DNA from: Pseudoselenomonas ruminantium
GTDB lineage: Bacteria > Bacillota > Negativicutes > Selenomonadales > Selenomonadaceae
Reading direction: 5' to 3'
NCBI GenBank assembly: GCA_015058625.1
Contig: SVCA01000004.1
Location: 62,001-126,000 of the forward strand
DNA: 64,000 bases
Shown: piece by piece, positions 33,708 to 41,928 of the stretch
How the letters are laid out: each line of letters opens with the position of its first letter
Numbering within the stretch: the stretch's first letter is position 1
Position numbers and translations under genes: made by a program
Notes under the pieces: model-generated
What the model was told of the DNA's origin: nothing
Seen by the model: only the letters and a program-made list of their open reading frames with translations
Databases searched by the model: none

Positions 33708-33826
33708 TGTCTTTGAGGCGGGGGGTAGTTCCCCACCGGCGGTATAGCCCGCAAGCCCTTATTTCTTCTAGGGCACGATTCGGTGAAATTCCGAAGCCGA
33801 CCGTATAGTCGGGATGAGAAAAGGCA
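33708..33826 (+). ncRNA. FMN riboswitch (RFN element)
   Basis: The conserved blocks GAGGCGGGG, the CCCACCGGCGGTA core, AGCCCGCAAGCCC, GATTCGGTGAAATTCCGAAGCCGACCG (33777 onward) and AGTCGGGATGAGA-AAGG are all present in order. It precedes ribD and should switch off the operon when FMN is plentiful through the terminator downstream. Confidence 0.96.
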
Positions 33827-33848
33827 TGTTATTTGCATGCATTGACAG

Positions 33849-33883
33849 CCACCGCGAAGGAAATCTTCGCGGTGGTTTTTGGT
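33849..33883 (+). terminator. FMN riboswitch-controlled terminator
   Basis: CCACCGCGAAG (33849-33859) pairs perfectly with CTTCGCGGTGG (33865-33875), then TTTTT. Confidence 0.93.
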
Positions 33884-33942
33884 TTTCTTATCATCTAAGT
33901 CTCATTCACAAACCTTAGTTTTTAGTAATTGAGGTGAGGAAT

Positions 33943-35052
33943 TTGCAAGATGAAGATTTTATGCGGGTGGCGCTAAATCTCGCCCGCAATGCCACGGGCC
34001 GCACTTCACCCAACCCATTAGTCGGGGCCGTGATTGTGCGGGAAGGGCGCATCGTCGGTGCCGGCTGGCACCGCAAGGCGGGAACACCCCACGCGGAAAT
34101 CCACGCCCTGAATATGGCGGGGGATTTAGCTAGTGGCGCGACACTTTATGTGACATTGGAACCCTGTTCACATCATGGACGCACCGGCCCTTGTGCCGAG
34201 GCGGTGGTGAAGGCAGGCATCAAGCGCTGTGTTATCGCCATGGAGGACCCGAACCCCAAGGTGGCAGGCAAGGGCATTGCCATTTTGGAGCAGGCGGGCA
34301 TCGAAGTGCGTTGCGGCGTGCTGGAAGAAGAAGCCCGCGAGCTCAACGAGGTATTCCTGAAATGGATTACCTCGAAACGGCCCTTTGTGGTGCTGAAAAC
34401 CGCCATGAGTCTGGATGGCAAGATTGCCACAGCCACAGGGAAGTCCCAGTGGATTACAGGCGAAGCCGCCCGCAGGCGCGGCCATGAATTCCGGGATATC
34501 TACGACAGTATTCTGGTGGGAATCGGCACGGTACTGGCAGATGACCCAAGTCTTACTACCCGCCTGCCGGATGGCGCCGGAAAAAATCCGGTGCGGATTG
34601 TAGTGGACAGTCAGGCCAGAACACCGCTGACAGCCAAGGTCATTACCGATGGCCAGGCGCGGACGATTATCGCTGTATCCGGTCAGGCGCCCGTGCACCG
34701 GATTGTTGCCCTGCGGGAAGCCGGTGCTGAGGTTATCGAAGCATTTGACAAGTCAAAATCTGACTTGTCAAAAGTTGACTTGTCAATTCTCATGGAAAAG
34801 CTCGGCGCCATGGAAATATCCTCTGTCTATGTGGAAGGCGGCGGCACCGTGAACTTCTCCCTGCTGAAAGCCGGGCTGGTGGATAAGGTATATGCGTTTA
34901 TCGCCCCCAAGCTGATTGGCGGACGTGAGGCGCTGACGCCGGTGGAAGGCGAAGGCTTTGCCGAACTTACGGATGCGGTAGAACTTGAGCGCACTACGGT
35001 AGAAACTATCGGCCAGGATATTTTATTGACCGGTTATGTAAAAGGGCGGTGA
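33943..35052 (+). CDS. ribD: Bifunctional diaminohydroxyphosphoribosylaminopyrimidine deaminase / reductase
   Basis: Second and third steps of riboflavin synthesis. The N-terminal deaminase (1-145) shows the zinc motif HAEIHALN and LEPCSHHGRTGPC. The C-terminal reductase (about 146-367) shows SLDGKIATATGKSQWIT and the GGGT and FIAPKLIGG segments. I prefer the TTG at 33943 (MQDEDFMRVAL) with GAGGTGAGG just upstream; GTG at 33934 lies inside that site. Three palindromes at 34745-34786 insert a D/K/S/L-rich stretch (FDKSKSDLSKVDLSIL) in the reductase domain, in frame. Confidence 0.95.
   Translation: MQDEDFMRVALNLARNATGRTSPNPLVGAVIVREGRIVGAGWHRKAGTPHAEIHALNMAGDLASGATLYVTLEPCSHHGRTGPCAEAVVKAGIKRCVIAMEDPNPKVAGKGIAILEQAGIEVRCGVLEEEARELNEVFLKWITSKRPFVVLKTAMSLDGKIATATGKSQWITGEAARRRGHEFRDIYDSILVGIGTVLADDPSLTTRLPDGAGKNPVRIVVDSQARTPLTAKVITDGQARTIIAVSGQAPVHRIVALREAGAEVIEAFDKSKSDLSKVDLSILMEKLGAMEISSVYVEGGGTVNFSLLKAGLVDKVYAFIAPKLIGGREALTPVEGEGFAELTDAVELERTTVETIGQDILLTGYVKGR
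34745..34786. repeat. Three TTGACNNGTCAA palindromes with 15-nt period inside ribD
   Basis: TTGACAAGTCAA at 34745-34756, CTGACTTGTCAA at 34760-34771 and TTGACTTGTCAA at 34775-34786. The start-to-start distance is exactly 15 nt each time, so every copy is read in the same codon phase (DKS, DLS, DLS). Confidence 0.92.
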
Positions 35053-35056
35053 GGGA

Positions 35057-35695
35057 TTGTTTACAGGCATAATTGAAGAAGTGGGGCAGGTCGCCCGTAT
35101 CGGCGGTGGCAATCTCGTCATTAACTGCGCCAAGGTAATCGAGGATGTGCATTGGGGCGACAGCATTGCGGTCAACGGTGTATGTCTGACGGTCACACAT
35201 TTTGACAAGTCAGGTTTCACAGCCGATGTAATGCCGGAAACAGTGCGCCGCACATCACTGGCGGAACTTAAAAAGGGCAGCCCCGTGAATCTGGAACGGG
35301 CGTTGACACTGGCCAGCCGTTTGGGCGGTCATATTGTCAGCGGCCATATTGACGGTACCGGTGAGATTATCAAATTTGCTGATGAAGGCAATGCGATACT
35401 TATGACCATCAGCGCGGGGCCGGAACTTTTGCGTTATATCGTCGAGAAGGGCTCGGTGGCATTGGATGGCATCAGCTTGACGGTGGCCAAGGTGACGGAC
35501 AGCGATTTTACCGTCAGCCTGATTCCCCATACGCGGGAGGTCACGAATCTCGGCAGTAAAAAGACGGGCAGCCCCATCAATATTGAAACGGATGTGCTGG
35601 GCAAGTATGTGGAAAAGATGCTGCAAGGCCAGCGTGAACCGCATCAGTCCCAGAGCACGTTAACCCTGGATTTTCTCAGGGAAAATGGTTTTTAA
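35057..35695 (+). CDS. ribE: Riboflavin synthase alpha subunit
   Basis: Converts two molecules of 6,7-dimethyl-8-ribityllumazine to riboflavin. The 212 residues show the duplicated lumazine-binding barrel: the MFTGIIEEVG start, GVCLTV, MPET-RRT, GGHIVSGHIDGTG, ISLTVA and LIPHTREVTNLG. The start is TTG at 35057, four bases after ribD. One palindrome copy (TTGACAAGTCAG, 35202-35213) encodes the FDKS of a segment that is normally similar in this family. Confidence 0.95.
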   Translation: MFTGIIEEVGQVARIGGGNLVINCAKVIEDVHWGDSIAVNGVCLTVTHFDKSGFTADVMPETVRRTSLAELKKGSPVNLERALTLASRLGGHIVSGHIDGTGEIIKFADEGNAILMTISAGPELLRYIVEKGSVALDGISLTVAKVTDSDFTVSLIPHTREVTNLGSKKTGSPINIETDVLGKYVEKMLQGQREPHQSQSTLTLDFLRENGF

Positions 35696-35711
35696 TTAAG
35701 GAGATTTTAAT

Positions 35712-36923
35712 ATGTCAGATTTTGCAGCGGTTGAACAAGCAATCGAAGATATAAAGAACGGCAAGATGGTCGTCGTGGTTGATGATGAAGACCGCGAAAA
35801 CGAAGGCGATTTGATTGTCGCTGCGGCTACGGTTACGCCGGAAGATGTCAATTTCATGGCTACTTATGCCAAGGGGCTTATCTGCACGCCGATTGACGGC
35901 AAGCGCCTTGACGAGCTCAATATTGGGCAGATGGTGGTCAACAATACGGATAACCATGAAACGGCTTTTACGGTGTCCATTGACGCTTTTGATACGGAAA
36001 CGGGTATTTCCGCTTATGAGCGCTGCCAGACCATCAAAAAACTTTTGGACCCCAAGGCTAAAGCATCGAGTTTCCGCCGTCCGGGCCATGTATTCCCGCT
36101 GCGTTCGGTAGAGGGTGGCGTACTGCGCCGTGCCGGTCATACGGAAACGACCACGGATTTGGCGCGTCTGGCCGGTTTCTATCCCGCAGGTCTTTGCTGC
36201 GAAATCATGGATGATGATGGTCACATGATGCGCACGCCGAAGCTCATTGAGTTCGCCAAGGAACACAATCTCCATATGATTACGGTAAAATCCCTGATTG
36301 AATACCGCAAGCGTACGGAATCCTTCGTGCAGAAGGTAGCAGATGTGGACTTCCCGAGCAAGTTCGGTCATTTCCGCATTAAGTCCTATGAAAGTAAGCT
36401 CGATGGCAAGTGTCATTTGGCTATCGTCAAGGGCGATGTGGAAGGCAAAAAGGATGTGCTCGTGCGTGTGCATTCCGAATGTCTGACGGGGGATGCCCTT
36501 GGCTCTCTGCGCTGTGACTGCGGCGACCAGCTGCAGGCGGCGCTTAAGAAAATCGAAGCGGCCGGTGAAGGTGTAGTGCTCTATATGCGCCAGGAAGGCC
36601 GCGGCATTGGCCTGGCCAACAAAATGCGCGCCTATGCCCTGCAGGACAATGGCCGCGATACGGTAGAAGCCAATGTGGAACTGGGCTTTGCCCCCGACCT
36701 GCGCGATTATGGTATCGGCGCACAGATTCTTGCAGATTTGGGCCTTACGAGCATTCGCCTGATGACCAACAATCCGGCTAAGCGTGCAGGACTTGAAGGT
36801 TATGGCTTGACCATCACGGAGCGCGTGCCGCTGATGATTCATGCCAACAAGTTTGACAAGAAATATCTGACTATCAAAAAGACGAAGATGGGCCATCTCT
36901 TAAATGATGACACCTTAAAATAA
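35712..36923 (+). CDS. ribBA: Bifunctional DHBP synthase / GTP cyclohydrolase II
   Basis: Supplies both branches of riboflavin synthesis. The N-terminal DHBP synthase (1-200) shows [13 protein letters not shown] and [10 protein letters not shown] with the [14 protein letters not shown] segment. The C-terminal GTP cyclohydrolase II (about 205-400) shows [19 protein letters not shown] with the zinc cysteines, and RQEGRGIGL. 403 residues, normal length. AAGGAG upstream supports the ATG. Confidence 0.97.
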   Translation: MSDFAAVEQAIEDIKNGKMVVVVDDEDRENEGDLIVAAATVTPEDVNFMATYAKGLICTPIDGKRLDELNIGQMVVNNTDNHETAFTVSIDAFDTETGISAYERCQTIKKLLDPKAKASSFRRPGHVFPLRSVEGGVLRRAGHTETTTDLARLAGFYPAGLCCEIMDDDGHMMRTPKLIEFAKEHNLHMITVKSLIEYRKRTESFVQKVADVDFPSKFGHFRIKSYESKLDGKCHLAIVKGDVEGKKDVLVRVHSECLTGDALGSLRCDCGDQLQAALKKIEAAGEGVVLYMRQEGRGIGLANKMRAYALQDNGRDTVEANVELGFAPDLRDYGIGAQILADLGLTSIRLMTNNPAKRAGLEGYGLTITERVPLMIHANKFDKKYLTIKKTKMGHLLNDDTLK

Positions 36924-36948
36924 TTTATGGTTTTGGGAGGAAATGACA

Positions 36949-37416
36949 ATGGCTAATGTTATTGAAGGTTTTATTACCGCAAAAGATATGAAGGTGGGTA
37001 TCGTAGTAGCCCGCTTTAACGAATTCATCACGAGCAAGCTCTTAGGCGGCGCGCTGGATGCCCTGCATCGCCATGAGGCTAAGGACGAAGATATTGATGT
37101 GGCCTGGGTTCCGGGCGCATTTGAGATTCCCGTGGTGGCCAAGAAGATGGCTGAATCCGGCAAGTATGATGCCGTTATCGCTCTGGGTGCCGTTATCCGT
37201 GGTTCGACGACCCATTATGACTATGTTTGCAACGAGGTTTCCAAGGGTGTTGCCCAGGTTGGCATGCAGACGGGTGTACCGACCATCTTCGGCGTGGTGA
37301 CCACGGAAAACATCGAGCAGGCTGTGGAACGCGCAGGCACGAAGGCCGGCAACAAGGGTACGGATGCTGCTATGGCTGCTATGGAAATGGCAAACCTGCT
37401 GAAGAAAATCGGCTAA
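36949..37416 (+). CDS. ribH: 6,7-dimethyl-8-ribityllumazine synthase
   Basis: Condenses the two riboflavin precursors; forms icosahedral or pentameric assemblies. 155 residues with [34 protein letters not shown] and the [13 protein letters not shown] type segment. The ATG at 36949 is eight bases from GGGAGG; the ATG at 36943 is too close. It completes the pathway ribD-ribE-ribBA-ribH. Confidence 0.97.
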   Translation: MANVIEGFITAKDMKVGIVVARFNEFITSKLLGGALDALHRHEAKDEDIDVAWVPGAFEIPVVAKKMAESGKYDAVIALGAVIRGSTTHYDYVCNEVSKGVAQVGMQTGVPTIFGVVTTENIEQAVERAGTKAGNKGTDAAMAAMEMANLLKKIG

Positions 37417-37440
37417 GTGTATTTAGGAGGCTGAAAGCAA

Positions 37441-38001
37441 ATGAAAATTGGCATTATCAGCGATACGCACGGCCATGAAGGTGCATGGCAGACCGCTTTT
37501 GATAAGCAGTTCCATGATGCGGATATGATTCTTCATGCCGGGGATGTGCTCTATCATGGGCCGCGCAATCCCATGAAGGCGGATTATAATCCAGCTGGCC
37601 TTGTGGAAAAAATCAATAACTGCCCGGTGCCGGTCATCATTGCCAAGGGCAACTGCGATTCTTCCGTGGATGCCAGTTGTCTGGAACTGCCCATTGAAGC
37701 ACCCTATGCCTATGTGGTAGCCGAGGGACTGCGCATTATCGTGACCCATGGTGATGCCGTGATGACGGATGACGAGAAGGATAAACTGGCGGCACACTTG
37801 AAGGCCGACCTCTTTATCAGCGGCCATATCCATACCACGGTGCTCGAAAAGCGGGGCAATACCGTCTTTTTGAATCCGGGGTCAGCGGCTCTTTCCAAGC
37901 GGGAAGACAAGCGCAATACCTTTGCGGTGCTGGACAAAAAGACGATTTCGATTTATGATATTGATACGGACGAAGTTCTGGCAACTTATACGTTTGATTG
38001 A
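37441..38001 (+). CDS. yfcE: YfcE-type metallophosphoesterase
   Basis: A calcineurin-like phosphodiesterase of 186 residues, MJ0936/YfcE group, active on model phosphodiesters; the natural substrate is unclear. The metal ligands are visible in ISDTHG, HAGDVLYHG, KGNCD, VTHGD and SGHIHT, followed by LNPGS. It starts 24 bases after ribH with a TTAGGAGG ribosome binding site and is ended by a terminator, so it is probably the last gene of the rib operon. A link to flavin metabolism is not implied by the fold. Confidence 0.9.
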   Translation: MKIGIISDTHGHEGAWQTAFDKQFHDADMILHAGDVLYHGPRNPMKADYNPAGLVEKINNCPVPVIIAKGNCDSSVDASCLELPIEAPYAYVVAEGLRIIVTHGDAVMTDDEKDKLAAHLKADLFISGHIHTTVLEKRGNTVFLNPGSAALSKREDKRNTFAVLDKKTISIYDIDTDEVLATYTFD

Positions 38002-38006
38002 CAAGC

Positions 38007-38036
38007 AGGCCTTCCCGCAGGGGAGGGCCTTTATCT
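38007..38036 (+). terminator. Terminator after yfcE
   Basis: AGGCCTTCCC (38007-38016), 4-nt loop, GGGAGGGCCT (38021-38030), one wobble, followed by TTATCTTT. Confidence 0.8.
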
Positions 38037-38053
38037 TTGAGAGGAAAGATGTA

Positions 38054-38932
38054 ATGAAAGACCATTTAGTAAAAGCCACGGCCGATGGTGTACGCATTTA
38101 TGCGGCAGTGACTACGGATTTAGTAAATGAGGCGATTCGCCGCCATGACTGTTATCCGGTGGCGGCAGCAGCTTTGGGGCGCACGATGACGGGGGCGCTT
38201 TTGCTCGCGGCCAACCTCAAGAACAAGGAAGCGCTGACGGTGAAGTTTAACGGCGGCGGCCCCTTGGGCATTGTGACTGCCGATGCTACGCCAGAAGGTT
38301 ATGTGCGCGGTTATGTGGGCAATCCCCATGTGAATCTGCCGCTCAATGACAAGGGCAAGATTGATGTGGGTGGCGGTGTCGGCACGAATGGTACCGTGTC
38401 CGTGACCCGCTTTACGGGGCTTAGAAATCCGATTACAGGCAGCTGTGAAATCACCGATGGCGAAATTGCCGATGACCTGACGAAATATCTCTATGTTTCC
38501 GAGCAGACGCCGTCGAGTATCGGTCTGGGTGTTCTGGTGAACCCGGAATTTAAGTGCATCGGGGCGGGCGGTTTCTTTATCCAGCCATTGCCGGATGCCA
38601 CGGAAGAATGTATCTCGAAGCTCGAAGCCAATCTGCAGAAGGTGAATTCCGTTTCGCATATGGTGGAGAAGGGGTATTCTGCCAAGGACATCATTGCGGA
38701 AATGCTGCAGGGCTTTGACATCAACTATATGTCGGAAACAGATTTGGCCTTCAAGTGCCATTGCTCCAAGGAAATGCTCTTTAACGTGCTCATCAGCCTG
38801 GGCAAGGAGGATTTGGACAGCCTAGTTGCCGATGGCAAGGCGGAAGTTTCCTGTCATTTTTGCAATGAGAAGTATGAATTTACCGGTGAGGAGCTGCAGG
38901 AACTGGCAGCAGCTGCCGATAAAGTTCGCTAA
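38054..38932 (+). CDS. hslO: Hsp33 redox-regulated chaperone
   Basis: A holdase activated by oxidation. 292 residues. The C-terminal zinc switch has CHC (about 236-238) and CHFC (about 268-271), the CxC...CxxC pattern. The N-terminal part contains LGRTMTGALLLAANLK and GGGPLG. The ATG at 38054 follows GAGAGGAAAG; the open frame extends upstream to 37922 but overlaps yfcE and its terminator. Its presence fits an anaerobe exposed to occasional oxygen. Confidence 0.95.
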   Translation: MKDHLVKATADGVRIYAAVTTDLVNEAIRRHDCYPVAAAALGRTMTGALLLAANLKNKEALTVKFNGGGPLGIVTADATPEGYVRGYVGNPHVNLPLNDKGKIDVGGGVGTNGTVSVTRFTGLRNPITGSCEITDGEIADDLTKYLYVSEQTPSSIGLGVLVNPEFKCIGAGGFFIQPLPDATEECISKLEANLQKVNSVSHMVEKGYSAKDIIAEMLQGFDINYMSETDLAFKCHCSKEMLFNVLISLGKEDLDSLVADGKAEVSCHFCNEKYEFTGEELQELAAAADKVR

Positions 38933-38989
38933 GACTACTACTTTGGTAGTAGCTGCTTGCAAAGTTTCTACCTTTGGAGCATTGTAGTC
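38933..38989 (+). other. Stem-loop region after hslO
   Basis: CTACTAC (38935-38941), TTTG loop, GTAGTAG (38946-38952) is a perfect 7-bp hairpin. It lies within a larger possible stem (GACTAC 38933-38938 with GTAGTC 38984-38989). No T-run follows, so it is not a standard terminator. Confidence 0.4.
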
Positions 38990-39010
38990 ACCACTCGCCC
39001 CGCGTATAAT
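38982..39010 (+). promoter_or_regulatory. Promoter upstream of a candidate small RNA and the LuxR-type gene
   Basis: TTGTAG (38982-38987) and TATAAT (39005-39010) with 17-bp spacing. Confidence 0.65.
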
Positions 39011-39016
39011 AATTTT

Positions 39017-39123
39017 TGTCACTTGGGGAAGTGATGACACACAAATACCTTCAAGAGTGGGGAAGCTTTGCAGGTAAAGGAATTATATTTAGAAAAAGCA
39101 GGTCTTGTATGGCCTGCTTTTTT
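39017..39123 (+). ncRNA. Candidate small RNA or attenuated leader before the LuxR-type gene
   Basis: A transcript from the promoter at 38982 would begin near 39017, fold a TCACTT-GGGG-AAGTGA hairpin, contain a second GTGGGGAAG element, and end at a strong terminator: AAAAAGCAGG (39093-39102) with CCTGCTTTTT (39113-39122) plus T residues. That gives an RNA of about 105 nt. A weak TTG-initiated reading frame passes through it into the regulator gene, so an attenuated leader is the alternative. I do not recognise a riboswitch class. Confidence 0.5.
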
Positions 39124-39196
39124 GGTGTATAATGAGGCAGATGTGTGTTATGGTATTTGTGTGTTAATATCGAATCCCCAAGAAAGGCAGGAATGT

Positions 39197-39985
39197 ATGC
39201 TGCAACTGAATGAGCAGGAATGCTGGCAGATGTCAACGGGACTGACCCGTATTATGACTGCTTCCGTTGAAGATTTCCGGCATATTGTGTTCGAAGTTTT
39301 AAGTGAGATTGCTCCGTTTGACTGTGGTGTTTCCTACGTAGTGAAGAATAACCCCAACCACAAGGACTGTCTCGAACCCTTAGCCCATCCCCAGGCTAAG
39401 TTTGTCCCTACGGTTACCGAAATTTTCCGAGCGGCAGAACTGGCTCACAAATCCAGCGCTTATACATCCATGGAGTGGCAGAATAAATCCTTTATTTTTC
39501 GCGACTCCGATATGTTTAGCGAAGAATTTTTATCCAATACTGAAATCGGTCGCATGATTCATGACGAATGGGGCATGAGTTATGCCTGCAAGATTTTCTT
39601 GGTGCATGACGACCTGCTCTTAGGCAAGTTCTGGCTACTGCGTCAGGAAGAAAGCGGTAATTTCCAGGAGAAGGAACTCTTCCGCCTGCGCTTGTTGGAA
39701 CCGCTGGTTACCCGGAAGATGTATGAATTCCATCCCCAGAACGATAAGGGACGTTATGCCAAGAAGGTGCTGACGGAACGCTTCGGCCTCACCGACCGGG
39801 AACGTCAGATTACCGGCCTTATCTGCCGGGGCATGACCAATCAGCAGATAGCCGACAAACTGTTCTGCGCGGAAACCACGGTAAAGAAGCATATCTCGTC
39901 CATCGCCAAAAAGATGAACGTGTCCAACCGCACGGAAATCTTTCACTGCTGTTTGATGGAGAATGCGGTGCAGAGTTTTATCTAA
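39197..39985 (+). CDS. LuxR-type transcriptional regulator
   Basis: 262 residues from the ATG at 39197 (MLQLNEQEC). The C terminus is a clear LuxR/GerE helix-turn-helix: LTDRERQITGLICRGMTNQQ, IADKLFCAETTVKKHISSIA, KKMNVSNRTEIF. The N-terminal 190 residues have no membrane segment and no receiver domain that I recognise, and could be a ligand-binding domain. An upstream TTG at 39068 in the same frame would add 43 residues, but those codons are made of a terminator hairpin, so I prefer 39197; a second -10-like GTATAAT at 39127-39133 could drive it. Confidence 0.8.
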   Translation: MLQLNEQECWQMSTGLTRIMTASVEDFRHIVFEVLSEIAPFDCGVSYVVKNNPNHKDCLEPLAHPQAKFVPTVTEIFRAAELAHKSSAYTSMEWQNKSFIFRDSDMFSEEFLSNTEIGRMIHDEWGMSYACKIFLVHDDLLLGKFWLLRQEESGNFQEKELFRLRLLEPLVTRKMYEFHPQNDKGRYAKKVLTERFGLTDRERQITGLICRGMTNQQIADKLFCAETTVKKHISSIAKKMNVSNRTEIFHCCLMENAVQSFI

Positions 39986-40016
39986 GTTAAATTTTAGAAA
40001 AAAATTTAAAAAGTCC

Positions 40017-40045
40017 TTGACGCAAGGGAATGTTGGTGTTATTAT
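40017..40045 (+). promoter_or_regulatory. Promoter of tRNA-Lys
   Basis: TTGACG (40017-40022) and TATTAT (40040-40045), 17-bp spacing, 29 bp before the tRNA. Confidence 0.75.
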
Positions 40046-40073
40046 AGTACATGTCCTTGAGAACAGGGCGCAT

Positions 40074-40149
<76 letters not shown>

Positions 40150-40160
40150 TTTGATTTTAC

Positions 40161-40192
40161 AAGCTCTTAGGCGCTGCCTGGGAGCTTTTCTT
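40161..40192 (+). terminator. Terminator after tRNA-Lys
   Basis: AAGCTC (40161-40166) pairs with GAGCTT (40182-40187), with an inner GGC-GCT-GCC stem, followed by TTCTTG. Confidence 0.7.
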
Positions 40193-40217
40193 GTATTATA
40201 GGCAATGAGGGACGAAG

Positions 40218-40928
40218 ATGAAAGAAGATACCATTGCTAAGATAAAAGAGGAAACCGACGGCTGGGAATATATGGCCAATCTGCCGGAGGAATGGCATGG
40301 CTTCAAGTTGCGGCGGGAGCCGGTCATCGGCAAGGACAAATATGATTTGTATGTCTATGTCAATGAGGAATGGCATAAGAGTGCCATCGTCTACTTCCAT
40401 GAGGAAACTCATGAGTACAAGGTGCGGCTGAAAATCGGCCTGATTGAATTTGCCCGCATTGAGTTTATCACGGCGAAACTTTCTGTATTTGAGGAGCTTT
40501 TGACCGCGCAGTTTGAACAGGTGCTCCAGGATATGGCGCAGTTTAATCCGGCCACCCTCAGCAGTATTGTCAAGGGACTCAACCTGCCGGAATGGCAGTA
40601 TGGTCTTGACCTGCCGACAGAGAATGAAGGCTTTGAACTCTTTATCCGCCCGGCCGAACCTGTCAAAATCAACAATGGTTCCTATATCGTCATTGATTAT
40701 GTGGATTTTACACTAGCCAGCAGTTTTACGGTTTACTACAATATCTACCGGGATGAATTCTTCTCCGAGGCGCGGATTTGGAATATCCCCGATGTAAATT
40801 ACGATTTTGACTCCAGTGACCTGCGGGAGCTGGAAGAAAAACTGAACAGCCGCATGCCCGCCCGCTTGCAGCAAGTGCGAAAATGGGCAGTAGAACAGAA
40901 AGATCAGGTGCATTATGGTAATAATTGA
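40218..40928 (+). CDS. Hypothetical protein coupled to a nucleoid-associated protein
   Basis: 236 residues, acidic, no signal or membrane segment and no family that I recognise. It contains repeated short beta-rich segments (YDLYVYVNEEWHKSA, VDFTLASSFTVYY). Its end overlaps the next gene by 14 bases, so the two are translationally coupled and probably functionally linked. The ATG at 40218 is preceded by GAGGGACGAAG. Confidence 0.8.
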   Translation: MKEDTIAKIKEETDGWEYMANLPEEWHGFKLRREPVIGKDKYDLYVYVNEEWHKSAIVYFHEETHEYKVRLKIGLIEFARIEFITAKLSVFEELLTAQFEQVLQDMAQFNPATLSSIVKGLNLPEWQYGLDLPTENEGFELFIRPAEPVKINNGSYIVIDYVDFTLASSFTVYYNIYRDEFFSEARIWNIPDVNYDFDSSDLRELEEKLNSRMPARLQQVRKWAVEQKDQVHYGNN

Positions 40929-41916
40929 TAAAGCGATTTTACATATACTCGATTTCAACTCCGGCATGACGGTTTATTCGGATGAAGAACTCACGGTGCA
41001 GGACAGTATTGAAACCTTCCTGCTCAAACATATCGAAAAATCCTGGGGCAGCCAGGATGCCAAGCCGGGTGCTTTTTATGACGACAGCCATTGCGCCCAG
41101 CTCATCAAGGAATATCTGAGCGGCGAAATGAGCTTTGTGCCGTTCTCGAAAGAGCTCACCAAGAAACTTGAAGATGCTTTCGTCCATGCCGAGGAAATGG
41201 CATCCAGTGATGTGATTGTGGCCGATGTGCGCATTGATGACCGGCGGCAGATTGTGATTTTCAAGTCCAACAGCCATATCGGCTATACCCATCAGGTCAA
41301 TCAGACGGAAGCGGGCATCAAGAACGAAATCATCAATCATTATTCGATTATGCCGAACCTCTCGCAGAAGATGGAGGAATTTGCCTTTATTGACACGGAG
41401 AGCAAGGAAATCTCGGTGACGGCAAAAAAATACACCATTGACGGCAACAGCATTCTGGTCTTTCCCGAAATCCTCCTGGAATGCAGCCTGACCCCTTCGC
41501 CGAAGGAGGCCATCAAGAACCTCAGCAAGACGGCGGCGAAAGTAGCCGAGGCTTATGGGCAGGACAAGGTGGCCACGGAAGCAGCGGTCAAGAGCTATGT
41601 AACGGAAAACATGCAGAATACCGATGAGCTGGATTTGGTGGAGGCCGGCAAGGAAATTTTCAAGGAAAATCCTTCCATGCAGGCGGATTTTGACAATGCC
41701 ATCAAGGAGGCGGGTTTTACCGAGCCCGTGAAGATGGACCAGGAAGCGACCATCAAGAAGATGTGCAAGCATAAGCTCAAGACCGATACGGGCATTGAGC
41801 TGACGATTCCCTCGGAGTATTTTGACAACACGGAGTTCATGGAGTTCCATAACAATGAGGATGGGACGCTCTCGATTATGCTCAAGCATATCGGCAATAT
41901 CGTAAACCGTGCCTGA
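40915..41916 (+). CDS. Nucleoid-associated protein, NdpA/YejK family (37-kDa)
   Basis: 333 residues matching the family of E. coli YejK by its opening (IIDKAILHILD), SSDVIVADV, KSNSHIGYTHQV and the C-terminal IKKMCKHKLKTDTGIELTIP. Family members bind the nucleoid, and related phage-defence or recombination roles have been suggested only indirectly. It overlaps the preceding hypothetical gene and is followed 12 bases later by hflX. Confidence 0.82.
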   Translation: MVIIDKAILHILDFNSGMTVYSDEELTVQDSIETFLLKHIEKSWGSQDAKPGAFYDDSHCAQLIKEYLSGEMSFVPFSKELTKKLEDAFVHAEEMASSDVIVADVRIDDRRQIVIFKSNSHIGYTHQVNQTEAGIKNEIINHYSIMPNLSQKMEEFAFIDTESKEISVTAKKYTIDGNSILVFPEILLECSLTPSPKEAIKNLSKTAAKVAEAYGQDKVATEAAVKSYVTENMQNTDELDLVEAGKEIFKENPSMQADFDNAIKEAGFTEPVKMDQEATIKKMCKHKLKTDTGIELTIPSEYFDNTEFMEFHNNEDGTLSIMLKHIGNIVNRA

Positions 41917-41928
41917 TAGGAGATGGCT

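Noticed and set aside
39068..39196. TTG-initiated N-terminal extension of the LuxR-type regulator
   Set aside because: The codons consist of a terminator hairpin and a -10-like element; the ATG at 39197 is more plausible, although I cannot exclude the longer form.
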